Shown: piece after piece, positions 1-8,497 of the stretch
Layout: the number at the start of each line of letters is the position of its first letter
How positions within the stretch are numbered: the first letter of the stretch is position 1
Origin: Gemmatimonadota bacterium
Lineage (GTDB): Bacteria > Gemmatimonadota > Gemmatimonadetes > Longimicrobiales > Gaopeijiaceae
Length of the DNA: 64,000 nt
Direction: 5' to 3'
Assembly (NCBI GenBank): GCA_022827345.1
Contig: JAJDTB010000032.1
Span: 248,001 to 312,000 of the forward strand
Program-made: the position numbers and the translations under genes
The notes under the pieces: generated by a model
Told to the model about the DNA's origin: nothing
Databases searched by the model: none
The model's input: only the letters and a program-made list of their open reading frames with translations

Positions 1-3000
1 GATGATCCTGTCGAAGCGGAGAATCCCGAGTTCGCGGTTCAGCAGCTCGCTCTCCACGGCGAAACTCTCCGGCGTCCAGCGAAAGCGCGCTCCGGCGATC
101 CGGTCTTCCAGGAACCAGGGCAGGATCGCCCGCATCAGCGATGCCACGCGCCCAGGGAAGATGGCGAAGTCGCGTCGCGGAGGACTCAGGCCGTAGCCGA
201 GGAGAGCGTCGAGCCCGTCCCCGTCACTCTCCGTCGTGATCGTCTTCAGGGAAGAACGCACCACCCCCGCCCTCAGATCGAACCCTTCCAGGAAGGTGTC
301 CCAGAAGCCGTCCTGCTCAGGGGTGCGGCGGCGCAGCGACACGTCCACGCGGGTGCGGTCGAAGCCGGGCTCGCGCAGCCCTTCGAGCCGGTCGGCGCGC
401 ACGTCGCTGCGGCCGATGAAGATCGGCGCCTGGCTCTCCCGCTCGTAGCTGACCGAGAGCGGCGCCTCCAGACCCCACTCCTCCGGAGCCAGCCGGTCCA
501 GGCGAAGGGTGGCCTGGACGTCGAGGGTGCGGTCGTTCTGGAAGGTCGGGGCCGCCCGCAACTGCCGGAAGTACCCCCCGCGGCTGCGGAAGGACGCGCG
601 GGACTGCAGGAACTCGCCCCCCCTCACCTCGGCATCGAAGGCCGACACCATGCCCGCGTCGCGGATGCTGCGCGAAAGGCGGAACTCGTCCACCCACACC
701 TCCCCCGAAACCGGCATTCCGGCCTCGTTGGCGACCCCCAGACTGATCTCCCGCACCGACGCCAGGTTGGGCGCCCGGCCCCGGTCCTGCAGCACCACCG
801 AGTAGGTGGAGTCCGCGGACCACAGGACCAGAGGAGGATCCCCCGGCAGCCTCGGCTCCAGGATCAGCTGCTCCTCCGCGCGGCGCCGAAGCTGAAGCCA
901 TTCCTCGAAGCGGATCACGACCTCCGGCAGCCAGTCCTCCTCCGTCACCGAACCGGGCGAACCGGCCCGGTCCAGGCGCGTACGGTACATGTAGAAGTTC
1001 CGGTCGTCGGTCCCGATCTTGACGAAGAAGTACGCGGGGACGTGCAGCCCGAAGTCGCCTCGGGCCGCCACCGCCCACAGTCGCGCCTCGCGGTAGGAAA
1101 GGAAGTCGCGCGGCCGCTGGGGGAACCGGTTGTATACCTCGACGCGGTCGCCGGGCAGCACGTCCTCGAAGCCGATGGAGAGCGAGCGCTCGTTGAACTC
1201 GATCCCCTGCCCGCCGAACGCCGCCGTGGGATCGTCCAGCTGCTCGATGACGCCGGGCGGTGAGACGTAGCTGTCGCCGGCCGTCACGCGAGACACCGGC
1301 CCGACCTCCACCCTGCCCTGTATCGAGGTGGTGTCCCCCCCGAGCCCGGTCAGCACCCCGGTCTGCGAACGCTTGATCCAGGTCGAGCCCACGATGCCCA
1401 TGCGGGTCAGCACGAACGAATCGTTGCGCTTCCCCGTAACCGTCATGCGAAGATGGCGCACGGCGCGCAGCTCCGCCTCGCTGATGGCGCCTCCGACGTC
1501 CACCCCGGAGGGATCGCCCAGCGGCACCCGGTACAGACGGAACGAGGTGCCCGTTTCGTGCTGATCGCGCACCAGATAGCGTGACGCGCCGCCCAGGCGG
1601 ATGACGAAGCGGCGGTAGCGCTCCAGGGTGTCCAGGTTGCCGTCCTCGTCGAGGTCCTCGGTGTCGGGCCTTCCGTTGCCGCGGGTACAGTTCGCATTGG
1701 GATCTCCCAGGGGGTAGACCCGGGCGCGCTCGGCGAAGCAGTCCTCGTCCCACACGCCCCTCCCGTCCGCGTCCGTGCCCCAGACCTCGCCCCGGCGGGG
1801 ATCGGCCTCCTGGTCGAGAACCCCCTGCCCCCACGGCACGTGAACGACCGGCTTGATCCCGGTGGCCGCTCCCGCGGTGTCCACGAAGAAGGCGTCCTCG
1901 CTCACGATCCCCAGGTCCAGCACCAGGGTGAGGAACTCCCCGCCGCGCGCGTAGAACTCGATGAAATCGCTCCTGGTCAGGTCCGACCCGGTCGGGCTGA
2001 GCACGGTCGTGATCGACGACCATTCACCCGGCCCCTCGGTGTCGCCGCTCTCGGGCCGGAACTGCACGAAGAGCCCCGGATCGCGCAGCGCGCTCCCCGT
2101 CACCCGGATCTGCTGGTCGATTTCGGTGCTCGGGTTGAAGCCCTGGAAGACCCCCAGGCTGTCGCCGCTGGCGCTCTGCTGGATCCACGTATGCTGCCAG
2201 GTCAGCCCCGCCACGCTCCTCTCCGAGAGCACCGGCGGGAGGGCGTTCTCGGCCCCGTCCCTGAATGCGGGCCGGCTCCCGCGGCGCCAGTCGTGGCCCT
2301 GCACCGACAGCGGACGCGCGTTCAGCCCGTCGTAGTCGTCGATGTACACGTCGCCCTGCGTATTGGGGTCGGGGAGTGAAACCACGGCCTCGCCCGAGAA
2401 GTGGATCGACGAAGGGCCTCCCGGGTCCAGCCCCGGAATGGCGTTCAGCACGCTCGTCAGCAGGGGCGCGTCCAGATCCAGGTTCGCGTTGACGCCGCCC
2501 AGCCCCACCGCACCCGCCTCCACGCCGAGTTGCGGCCGACGCACCAGCTCGTCCTCGGTCTGGTACAGGCCGATCAGGTTCACGCCCCCGTAGTCCCCCA
2601 TGTCGTAGTGCGCGTTCAGCCCGAACACCGACGACGGCGCCACCTGGAAGAAGCTGCGCTGCTGCCACGAGACCTCGAGAAATCGGCCCGGATTGGTCGC
2701 GAGCAGGGCATCGGTGTCGACGAGGGTCAGCTGTCCCAGGTCGTAGTCGATCAGGTAGTCCGCCCCACGGATCAGCGGCCGGCCCTCGAGGGTCACGCGC
2801 TCGGTCCCTTCCCGGATGCCCACGGTCCCGAGTACGAACGTCGACACCAGCCCCTGCCCGCGCACCTCATACGACAGATTCAGGCGGAAGACGCCGCCGT
2901 TCTCGCGCTCGAATGGATCGGGATCCCGATAGATGCGCTCGTTGCGGTTGGCGCCCAGGATCCGGCGCGCCTCCGCCGAATCGATCGGCAGGCTGCGCAG

Positions 3001-4794
3001 CGGCGCCGGATCCGCGAATGGCTCGAGGGTCGGGAAGACGATGAAGGTGCCCGAGACCGGGGGCTGATCGTCGAAGGAATCCTGCGCGGGCCGATAGATC
3101 TGCGAGGGGTCGACCCGGTCCACGGGCGATTCCTCGTCGAGCCCGAAGAGGCGCAGGTAGGTGAGGTCGTCGCCGTTGGGCCGGCGGGCGAAGGTGCGGC
3201 CGGCGCTCTCTTCGCCGAGCGATACCGTGAGCTCGACCGACCCCGGCTCGACGTCCCCGGAGGAAGAGACCCGGTAGATCTGGTGCATCTCGCTGGACCA
3301 GGTGGGCCGCCCGGGCTGGTGCTGCGCCGACGTCGCCTTCAGGAGCTTCAGGCGCGGACGACCTCCCGCCAGGTAGATCCGCTCGGGGTTGTAGGTCCCG
3401 ATGGTGTCGCCGGCCTCGGTGACGTAGGTGACCGCAAGCGCCTCGCCCGCGCCCAGCGGCACTCGCAGGGCGAGCCACAATCCGCTCGGATGGATCACGT
3501 AGTCCTGCCCCGGCTGCAGATAACGGAACCACGCCGACTCGCTGACGGTGTCGGCCCCGGTCCCGGCCACCGCGTCGGCCTGGATGTATCCTTCCACCTG
3601 CTGCCGCGCGTACAGGTCGATTTCGGAGCGGTAGAGCTGGATCGGCTCGCGTCCGGGAGTCACGCTCGTCGGCGCGTCGGAGCGGGTGAGCGCGAGGGCG
3701 TCGATGTGCGGGTAGTCGTAGAACTCGGCGGGGTCGAAGAGGAAGAAGAACTGCCCCTCGACGTAGTCGGCATCGTCCAGCACCAGCGTGTCGGTCCGGG
3801 CATGGCCGCGCCCGGCTCCCTCCAGCCGGAACCGCCGCGAGTTGACCTCCCCGCTCTGCTGCGCCCAGACCGAGCGGATGTCGACCGGGCCGGCCTGCAA
3901 CGCCGCCTGAAAGCCGAAATTGCCGGCGGGCACCGCCTCGCCGAGGAAGCGCGACGGCGGCAGGGCGAAGTCCACGTCGCCCACGTCGAACCGCTGGAGG
4001 AACTCGCCGGGCTGGCCCTGGTAGCGGATGTTGACCCGGTTGGCGCCCTCGAACTCGCGGGTCTGGTCGTAGTCGACGTCGACCCGGACACGCTCCGCGA
4101 TGGACCCGTCGGCGTTCGCAACGAACTGGATGTCGGGCGAGAGCCGGGGCAGAAGCGACAGCTCGCACCTCACCTGCACCACCTCGTCGCAGGGCCGGTA
4201 CCGGGTCCAGTCGCTCCCCAGCTGCCCCGTCGCCCGGAGGGAGAAGCCCAGGTCGGCATACTCGCTGCGAAAGCGCGTGTCCAGGGCCGCGCGGCGTTCC
4301 GGACTCGCCCTCATGCGCGGATCGGGGAGGTTCCCGTAGTGGATGGTGCGCCCGAGCGTGCCGAAGCGCAGGAGGGGGTTGGCCGCCCAGTCGGGGGGGG
4401 TGGAGGGGGGGAGGGCGAAGGTGGCTGAATCGGCGGCGAGGACCGTCAGGGGCGGCACCGCAGGGGCATCCGGCGGCGTGAGGAGAGGGCCGAGGCGCGA
4501 GACCGGCACGAGAGCCAGCCCCACGCGCACCACCGGAGCCGGCGGCGCGGGAGGCGACAGCAGCGGACGGGGCGGTCCCCGCAACTCCGGCATCACCCAC
4601 AGGGCCGTGTCCAGGAGCGGGGGCGGCACCTGCGCGACCTGGGCCCCCGCTCCGCCCGTCCCGCACAGGATCGCCAGCGCCAGCCCGCAACCGACCGGCA
4701 ACGGCCCTGCGCTCCCCGGCGGCAGGCCGCACCCGGCCCCGCGCGGGCCCCATCCATCCCGGCGGTCGCCCGCCAGGGAACGGTTATACTTCAT
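1..4794 (-). CDS. sprA: SprA/Sov-type outer-membrane translocon protein (partial, 3' end beyond window)
   Basis: Open on the minus strand from an ATG at 4794 to the left edge (about 1,598 codons, C-terminus missing). The N-terminus carries a basic stretch and a hydrophobic signal segment ending in GAGAQ near residue 55. The body is rich in alternating beta-strand sequence with repeated RxxxDY/FxVD patterns, and around residues 760-830 contains the family signature GEAVVSLPDPNTQGDVYIDDY (Asp-rich, like the YIDDFE block of SprA). SprA/Sov is the giant barrel through which type IX secretion cargo crosses the outer membrane in Bacteroidota; Gemmatimonadota carry homologues. Function here is inferred from family resemblance. 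It is divergent from lptF, with 114 bp between the starts. Long Arg-rich open frames in this region on both strands are shadows. Confidence 0.82.
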   Translation of the reverse strand, partial: MKYNRSLAGDRRDGWGPRGAGCGLPPGSAGPLPVGCGLALAILCGTGGAGAQVAQVPPPLLDTALWVMPELRGPPRPLLSPPAPPAPVVRVGLALVPVSRLGPLLTPPDAPAVPPLTVLAADSATFALPPSTPPDWAANPLLRFGTLGRTIHYGNLPDPRMRASPERRAALDTRFRSEYADLGFSLRATGQLGSDWTRYRPCDEVVQVRCELSLLPRLSPDIQFVANADGSIAERVRVDVDYDQTREFEGANRVNIRYQGQPGEFLQRFDVGDVDFALPPSRFLGEAVPAGNFGFQAALQAGPVDIRSVWAQQSGEVNSRRFRLEGAGRGHARTDTLVLDDADYVEGQFFFLFDPAEFYDYPHIDALALTRSDAPTSVTPGREPIQLYRSEIDLYARQQVEGYIQADAVAGTGADTVSESAWFRYLQPGQDYVIHPSGLWLALRVPLGAGEALAVTYVTEAGDTIGTYNPERIYLAGGRPRLKLLKATSAQHQPGRPTWSSEMHQIYRVSSSGDVEPGSVELTVSLGEESAGRTFARRPNGDDLTYLRLFGLDEESPVDRVDPSQIYRPAQDSFDDQPPVSGTFIVFPTLEPFADPAPLRSLPIDSAEARRILGANRNERIYRDPDPFERENGGVFRLNLSYEVRGQGLVSTFVLGTVGIREGTERVTLEGRPLIRGADYLIDYDLGQLTLVDTDALLATNPGRFLEVSWQQRSFFQVAPSSVFGLNAHYDMGDYGGVNLIGLYQTEDELVRRPQLGVEAGAVGLGGVNANLDLDAPLLTSVLNAIPGLDPGGPSSIHFSGEAVVSLPDPNTQGDVYIDDYDGLNARPLSVQGHDWRRGSRPAFRDGAENALPPVLSERSVAGLTWQHTWIQQSASGDSLGVFQGFNPSTEIDQQIRVTGSALRDPGLFVQFRPESGDTEGPGEWSSITTVLSPTGSDLTRSDFIEFYARGGEFLTLVLDLGIVSEDAFFVDTAGAATGIKPVVHVPWGQGVLDQEADPRRGEVWGTDADGRGVWDEDCFAERARVYPLGDPNANCTRGNGRPDTEDLDEDGNLDTLERYRRFVIRLGGASRYLVRDQHETGTSFRLYRVPLGDPSGVDVGGAISEAELRAVRHLRMTVTGKRNDSFVLTRMGIVGSTWIKRSQTGVLTGLGGDTTSIQGRVEVGPVSRVTAGDSYVSPPGVIEQLDDPTAAFGGQGIEFNERSLSIGFEDVLPGDRVEVYNRFPQRPRDFLSYREARLWAVAARGDFGLHVPAYFFVKIGTDDRNFYMYRTRLDRAGSPGSVTEEDWLPEVVIRFEEWLQLRRRAEEQLILEPRLPGDPPLVLWSADSTYSVVLQDRGRAPNLASVREISLGVANEAGMPVSGEVWVDEFRLSRSIRDAGMVSAFDAEVRGGEFLQSRASFRSRGGYFRQLRAAPTFQNDRTLDVQATLRLDRLAPEEWGLEAPLSVSYERESQAPIFIGRSDVRADRLEGLREPGFDRTRVDVSLRRRTPEQDGFWDTFLEGFDLRAGVVRSSLKTITTESDGDGLDALLGYGLSPPRRDFAIFPGRVASLMRAILPWFLEDRIAGARFRWTPESFAVESELLNRELGILRFDRII

Positions 4795-4908
4795 GATCAG
4801 GGTCGCAGGCCCGTCCAGCCCCGCGCGCCGGACAACCGACAGGAGCACACCGGACATCCAAGCGGTGACTTCCAACCCACGGGGACCCGAGTCTCAGCTC
4901 GATCGAAC

Positions 4909-6336
4909 ATGACAATCCTGACCCGCTACCTGCTGCGCTCGCTCACGGGTCCGTTCCTCTTCGCCTTCAGCCTGCTGACCGGACTGCTCTTCGTGAACAC
5001 GGTCGCGCAGCGGCTCGAGGACCTCGTGGGCAAGGGGCTGCCCCGGGAGATCATCCTCGAGGCACTCGTGCTGTCGCTGCCCCACACCATCGCTGTCACT
5101 CTTCCCATGGCTATCCTCCCGGCGGTTCTCTACGCCTTCAGCGAGCTGGCCTCGCACAGCGAGATCGTGGCCATGTCGAGCGGAGGAGTTCGCCCCCGCA
5201 GACTCTTTCTACCCGTATTGGCCTTCGGTGCCCTCCTCACCGTCGTGACGTTCGTCTTCAATGACCAGGTGCTCCCCGAGGCGAACCACCAGCTCAAGAA
5301 CCTGCGCAACTCGATCCGCCAGAAGAGTCCCACCTTTCAACTCCGCGAGCAGGCGGTCAACCAGATCGAAGCCGAAAACGGCATCGGGCCCTATTTCCTG
5401 GTGGCCGACGCCATCGATCAGGACTCGTCGGAGCTGACCGGTGTCACCATCTATGATATGAGCCGACAGGGCGTCCGGCGCACCACCTACGCGGATCGCG
5501 GCGAGATGCAGATGAACAGTTCGTTCACGGATCTGCACCTGCGGCTCTACGACGGCCACGTATACGAGGTGGGCAGCGGCGAGCTGGGGACCTTCCACCA
5601 GGTCGAGTTCCAGCGGCAGCTCTTCGTGCTGCGGGGAGTGGGCGACATCTTCGAGGATTCGGAGACCGACCAGCGCAGCGACCGCGAGATGTCCGTGCTG
5701 ATGCTCATGGACGCCGAGAGCACCAGAGAAGCGGAGCTGGAGGCGGTGCGCAGCGAGTCGCGCCAAGGTGCGTTGAACGCCATCGAGCGGGCGCTCGGAC
5801 GCGGGGCGGCCGCCGATTCCGCGCGCGCCGCGGGGCCGCCGCTGGCCAAGACGCTGGCGATCCCGGGATCCAATCAGCTGCCTTCCGACGACCTGGCCCG
5901 GATGCTGGCCACCACCGCCCGCACCAACAACGCCCGCGCAGAGGCGCTTGGGAGGCAGGTCAACCAGTACCGCGTGGAGATCCACAAGAAGCTCGTGATC
6001 GCGACGGCCTGCATCATCTTCGTTATGGTCGGCGTGCCGGTGGGCATCCGCTTTCCCCAGGGCGGCGTGAGCATGGTCATCGTGGTGTCGGCGCTGGTGA
6101 TCGGGATCTACCAGTGGGGCCTCACCAGCGGAGAGAAGTGGGCGGACCGCAACCTTGCCGATCCGATGTGGAGCATGTGGGCGCCGAGCGTGATCTGGTT
6201 CGTCGCCGGCACCCTGCTGGTGTCGCGGATGGGCCGCTGGATCGCGTCCACCCGGGGAGGCGGCTGGCGCGAGATCTGGCTGGCCCTCAAGAGGGTCGCG
6301 CCGCGCCGGTCCGGGAAGGCGGGGGCGGCCGCATGA
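4909..6336 (+). CDS. lptF: LptF-like lipopolysaccharide export permease
   Basis: 475-residue inner-membrane permease of the YjgP/YjgQ family. Transmembrane segments lie near residues 12-34, 58-82 and 98-120, followed by a periplasmic beta-jellyroll (about 125-250), and three more membrane segments at about 360-445. With LptG and the LptB ATPase it extracts LPS from the inner membrane. Between the jellyroll and the fourth membrane segment is a polar, Ala/Arg-rich insert of about 100 residues that makes it clearly longer than the roughly 360-residue proteobacterial protein. The stop overlaps the next start as ATGA (6333-6336), so LptF and LptG are probably translationally coupled. No strong Shine-Dalgarno is visible upstream of the ATG, so the start is less certain than the family call. 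Confidence 0.88.
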   Translation: MTILTRYLLRSLTGPFLFAFSLLTGLLFVNTVAQRLEDLVGKGLPREIILEALVLSLPHTIAVTLPMAILPAVLYAFSELASHSEIVAMSSGGVRPRRLFLPVLAFGALLTVVTFVFNDQVLPEANHQLKNLRNSIRQKSPTFQLREQAVNQIEAENGIGPYFLVADAIDQDSSELTGVTIYDMSRQGVRRTTYADRGEMQMNSSFTDLHLRLYDGHVYEVGSGELGTFHQVEFQRQLFVLRGVGDIFEDSETDQRSDREMSVLMLMDAESTREAELEAVRSESRQGALNAIERALGRGAAADSARAAGPPLAKTLAIPGSNQLPSDDLARMLATTARTNNARAEALGRQVNQYRVEIHKKLVIATACIIFVMVGVPVGIRFPQGGVSMVIVVSALVIGIYQWGLTSGEKWADRNLADPMWSMWAPSVIWFVAGTLLVSRMGRWIASTRGGGWREIWLALKRVAPRRSGKAGAAA

Positions 6337-7400
6337 TCCGTACTCTGGACCGGATGGTCAGCTTCAGCTTCACCTGGCTCTTCCTTGTCTTCGTCGTCAG
6401 CGTGCCGATCCTCTTCGTGCTGGGCGACCTCTCCGAGCGCACGGGTCAGTTTCTGGACCGCGGTCTGACGGTGGCTGAAATCGCGCTCGGGTACGCCTAC
6501 ATGTACCCGCACTTCATGATTCTGTCGGCGCCCATCGCCGCACTGGTGGCCGCCGTCTTCACCGTCAACTCCATGACCGTCCACAGCGAGATCATGGCGG
6601 CGAAGGCGGGGGGGATCTCCTTCCACCGTCTGGTGGCCCCGCTGTGGCCGGTTGGCGCGGTGCTCACCGCGGCGGTGTTCTTCGTGGGCTCGACGGTCCC
6701 CTCCCTGAACAGGCGGGCGGCCGAGACCTTCGGCGACAGGGAGGTGCGGGGCGACTGGCGCAACAACTTCGTGCACCAGACCGAAAACAGGGAGACGCTG
6801 AGCATCCAGCAGCTCTTCGTTTCGAACCGGACCATCGACCGGGTGCTCGTCGAGAGCCGGGACGAGGACGGCTCGCTGCGGCACGTGTGGGCCAACCAGG
6901 GCCACTACACGGAAGAGGACGGCTGGACCCTCCTCGACGGGTACCTCCGCGTGATCCATCCCAGCGGCAGCGAGACGTCCTACACCTTCGCGCGCTATCG
7001 CCGGCCCGGCCTGGGCGTCCCTCCCGAGGAGCTGAGGAACGACCCGCCCGATGAGGACGAAATGGACTACGACGAACTGGGCAGGCGCGCGGCGGCCGTG
7101 TATCGCTCGGGGGGCGATCCGAATGAGCTGCTCGTGAAGCGCGACCAGAAGCTGTCGATCCCGGCGGCGACGCTCGTGGTGATGCTCTTCGGCGCGCCGC
7201 TTGCCACCACGGTGAAGAAGGGCGGCGCGGCTCTGGGGGTGGGGGTCTCCCTGGGATCGACCATCGTCTACATCATGCTCCTGAGGCTGTTCGGGGCCAT
7301 CGGCGCTTCCGGAGGGATGGAGCCCTTCTGGGCGGCATGGCTCCCCAACTTCATCTTCCTCGCGGTCGGTGTGCTGCTGCTGGCGCGCGTTCGGACGTAG
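6333..7400 (+). CDS. lptG: LptG-like lipopolysaccharide export permease
   Basis: 355 residues, the second YjgP/YjgQ permease of the pair. N-terminal membrane helices at about residues 10-35, 50-80 and 95-120, periplasmic domain about 125-230, then helices near 270-352. The start ATG at 6333 overlaps the lptF stop; an open frame extends upstream to 6114 but that part lies inside lptF and has no family similarity. Because LptF and LptG are alike, which is F and which is G rests on gene order and on the shorter length here. Inner-membrane partner of LptF; the ATPase LptB is not in this window. Confidence 0.86.
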   Translation: MIRTLDRMVSFSFTWLFLVFVVSVPILFVLGDLSERTGQFLDRGLTVAEIALGYAYMYPHFMILSAPIAALVAAVFTVNSMTVHSEIMAAKAGGISFHRLVAPLWPVGAVLTAAVFFVGSTVPSLNRRAAETFGDREVRGDWRNNFVHQTENRETLSIQQLFVSNRTIDRVLVESRDEDGSLRHVWANQGHYTEEDGWTLLDGYLRVIHPSGSETSYTFARYRRPGLGVPPEELRNDPPDEDEMDYDELGRRAAAVYRSGGDPNELLVKRDQKLSIPAATLVVMLFGAPLATTVKKGGAALGVGVSLGSTIVYIMLLRLFGAIGASGGMEPFWAAWLPNFIFLAVGVLLLARVRT

Positions 7401-7427
7401 TGATTCCGATTGAATCGCCTCCGCCCA

Positions 7428-7457
7428 TGTAATGTAGACATTACATAATGTAATGTC
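7428..7457. promoter_or_regulatory. AT-rich nested palindromes, probable protein-binding site
   Basis: In the 75-bp gap between the convergent ends of lptG and the DapF-like gene. Arms GACATTACA and TGTAATGTC flank TAA at 7437-7457 (9-bp perfect arms); a second dyad TGTAATG-TAGA-CATTACA occupies 7428-7445. The core CATTACA-N3-TGTAATG recurs at 15791-15807. There is no convincing terminator T-tract. Seen directly; the role is unknown because no gene starts here. Confidence 0.5.
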
Positions 7458-7475
7458 ATCTTTACACTACCGGTC

Positions 7476-8372
7476 CTAGCGAGCGGAGCCGAACGCGGCG
7501 GTCAGCTCGCCCACGCACACCTCCTCGACCGGCCCCCGCAGCCGGACCGTCCAGTCGGGACGCAGGTCGACCTCCATGTCTCCGCCCTCCATCCTGACGG
7601 TGGCGGGCCCGAAGCGCATGAGTCCGGATTTCACCGCCGCGGCCACCGCTGCACAGGCCGACGTGCCGGACGACGATGTCGGCCCCACGCCGCGCTCCCA
7701 GATCCGGATCGCGATCTCCCGCCCCGTGGGGACCTCCGCGAACTGGACGTTCGTGCCCTGGGGAAAGGCGTCGCTGGTCGCAATCAGCGCCCCGAAGTGC
7801 TCCACCTCGGCCCGGGTCCACCCCTCGCCGAAGAGCACCGCGTGGGGATTCCCCACCGAAACCGGCACGGCCTCCAGCGCGCGCCGTGCACCATCCGGCG
7901 ACGGCAGCGCCAGCGCGACGCGCCCACCCGCACCGACCCGCTCGGCCAGCACGAACGGCGCGCCCCCCGGAAACCCCACCTCCCCCATCTCGACCACCGC
8001 GTCGTAGACCCCGCGTGGGTCCGGGGCGCGGACCCGCATCCGCACCCGGTCTCCGCCCACCGTCACCGAAAACCATTCATCACCCACCCGCCCACGGCGC
8101 CGAAGGCACACTGCCGCCACACGCAGTCCATTGCCGCTGCGCTCGAATTCGCCACCGTCGGGATTGAACATCCGCAGCGAGGGCTCGGCACCCCCGCTCC
8201 CGGCTTCGATCACCACGATTCCGTCGGCTCCCGGCCCGCGGTGGCGGTCGCAGATCCGCCTCACGAGCCCCGGCGTCAGGTTGGGTCCGGCGCCCTCCTC
8301 GAATACCAGGTAGTCGTTGCCGTGACCATGTGCCTTGAAGAACCCGGGCCGTATTCGCAGCGCGGTTCGCAA
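7476..8372 (-). CDS. DapF-family (diaminopimelate epimerase-like) protein lacking both catalytic cysteines
   Basis: 298 residues from a TTG start at 8372, chosen because a perfect AAGGAGG lies 7-8 nt upstream; the frame extends without family similarity to an ATG at 8447. The DapF fold is clear: HGHGNDYLVF near the N-terminus, NPDGGEFERSGNG at 70-82, GNPH at 174-177, ERGVG at 226-230. DapF uses two cysteines, in CGNG and in ACGTG/ACGSG. Here the first is Ser79 (RSGNG) and the second Ser235 (TSSSGTS). A two-base racemisation mechanism is therefore unlikely as such. It may be a related isomerase or dehydratase, or a binding protein; a bona fide DapF should exist elsewhere in the genome. It is divergent from the DUF5916 gene. 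Confidence 0.85.
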   Translation of the reverse strand: MRTALRIRPGFFKAHGHGNDYLVFEEGAGPNLTPGLVRRICDRHRGPGADGIVVIEAGSGGAEPSLRMFNPDGGEFERSGNGLRVAAVCLRRRGRVGDEWFSVTVGGDRVRMRVRAPDPRGVYDAVVEMGEVGFPGGAPFVLAERVGAGGRVALALPSPDGARRALEAVPVSVGNPHAVLFGEGWTRAEVEHFGALIATSDAFPQGTNVQFAEVPTGREIAIRIWERGVGPTSSSGTSACAAVAAAVKSGLMRFGPATVRMEGGDMEVDLRPDWTVRLRGPVEEVCVGELTAAFGSAR

Positions 8373-8497
8373 CTTTCCGCCTCCTTCTCTCGTCGTGTCG
8401 GTGGGCGGCGAGCACGGCAAGTCAGCCGGGACGCTCGCGACGACCATTTCAAAGTCTATCAGATGGGCCCGGGAGGGTTCGAGAACGGGAGCGGACG

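Noticed and set aside
2867-4753. 628-residue minus-strand frame and other long frames within the SprA region
   Set aside because: Extreme Arg/Ala/Gly content and out of frame with the SprA-like sequence; shadows of GC-rich coding DNA.
7437-7457. Intrinsic terminator between lptG and the DapF-like gene
   Set aside because: The stem is AT-rich and weak, with a 3-nt loop and no T-tract on either strand; a protein-binding palindrome fits better.
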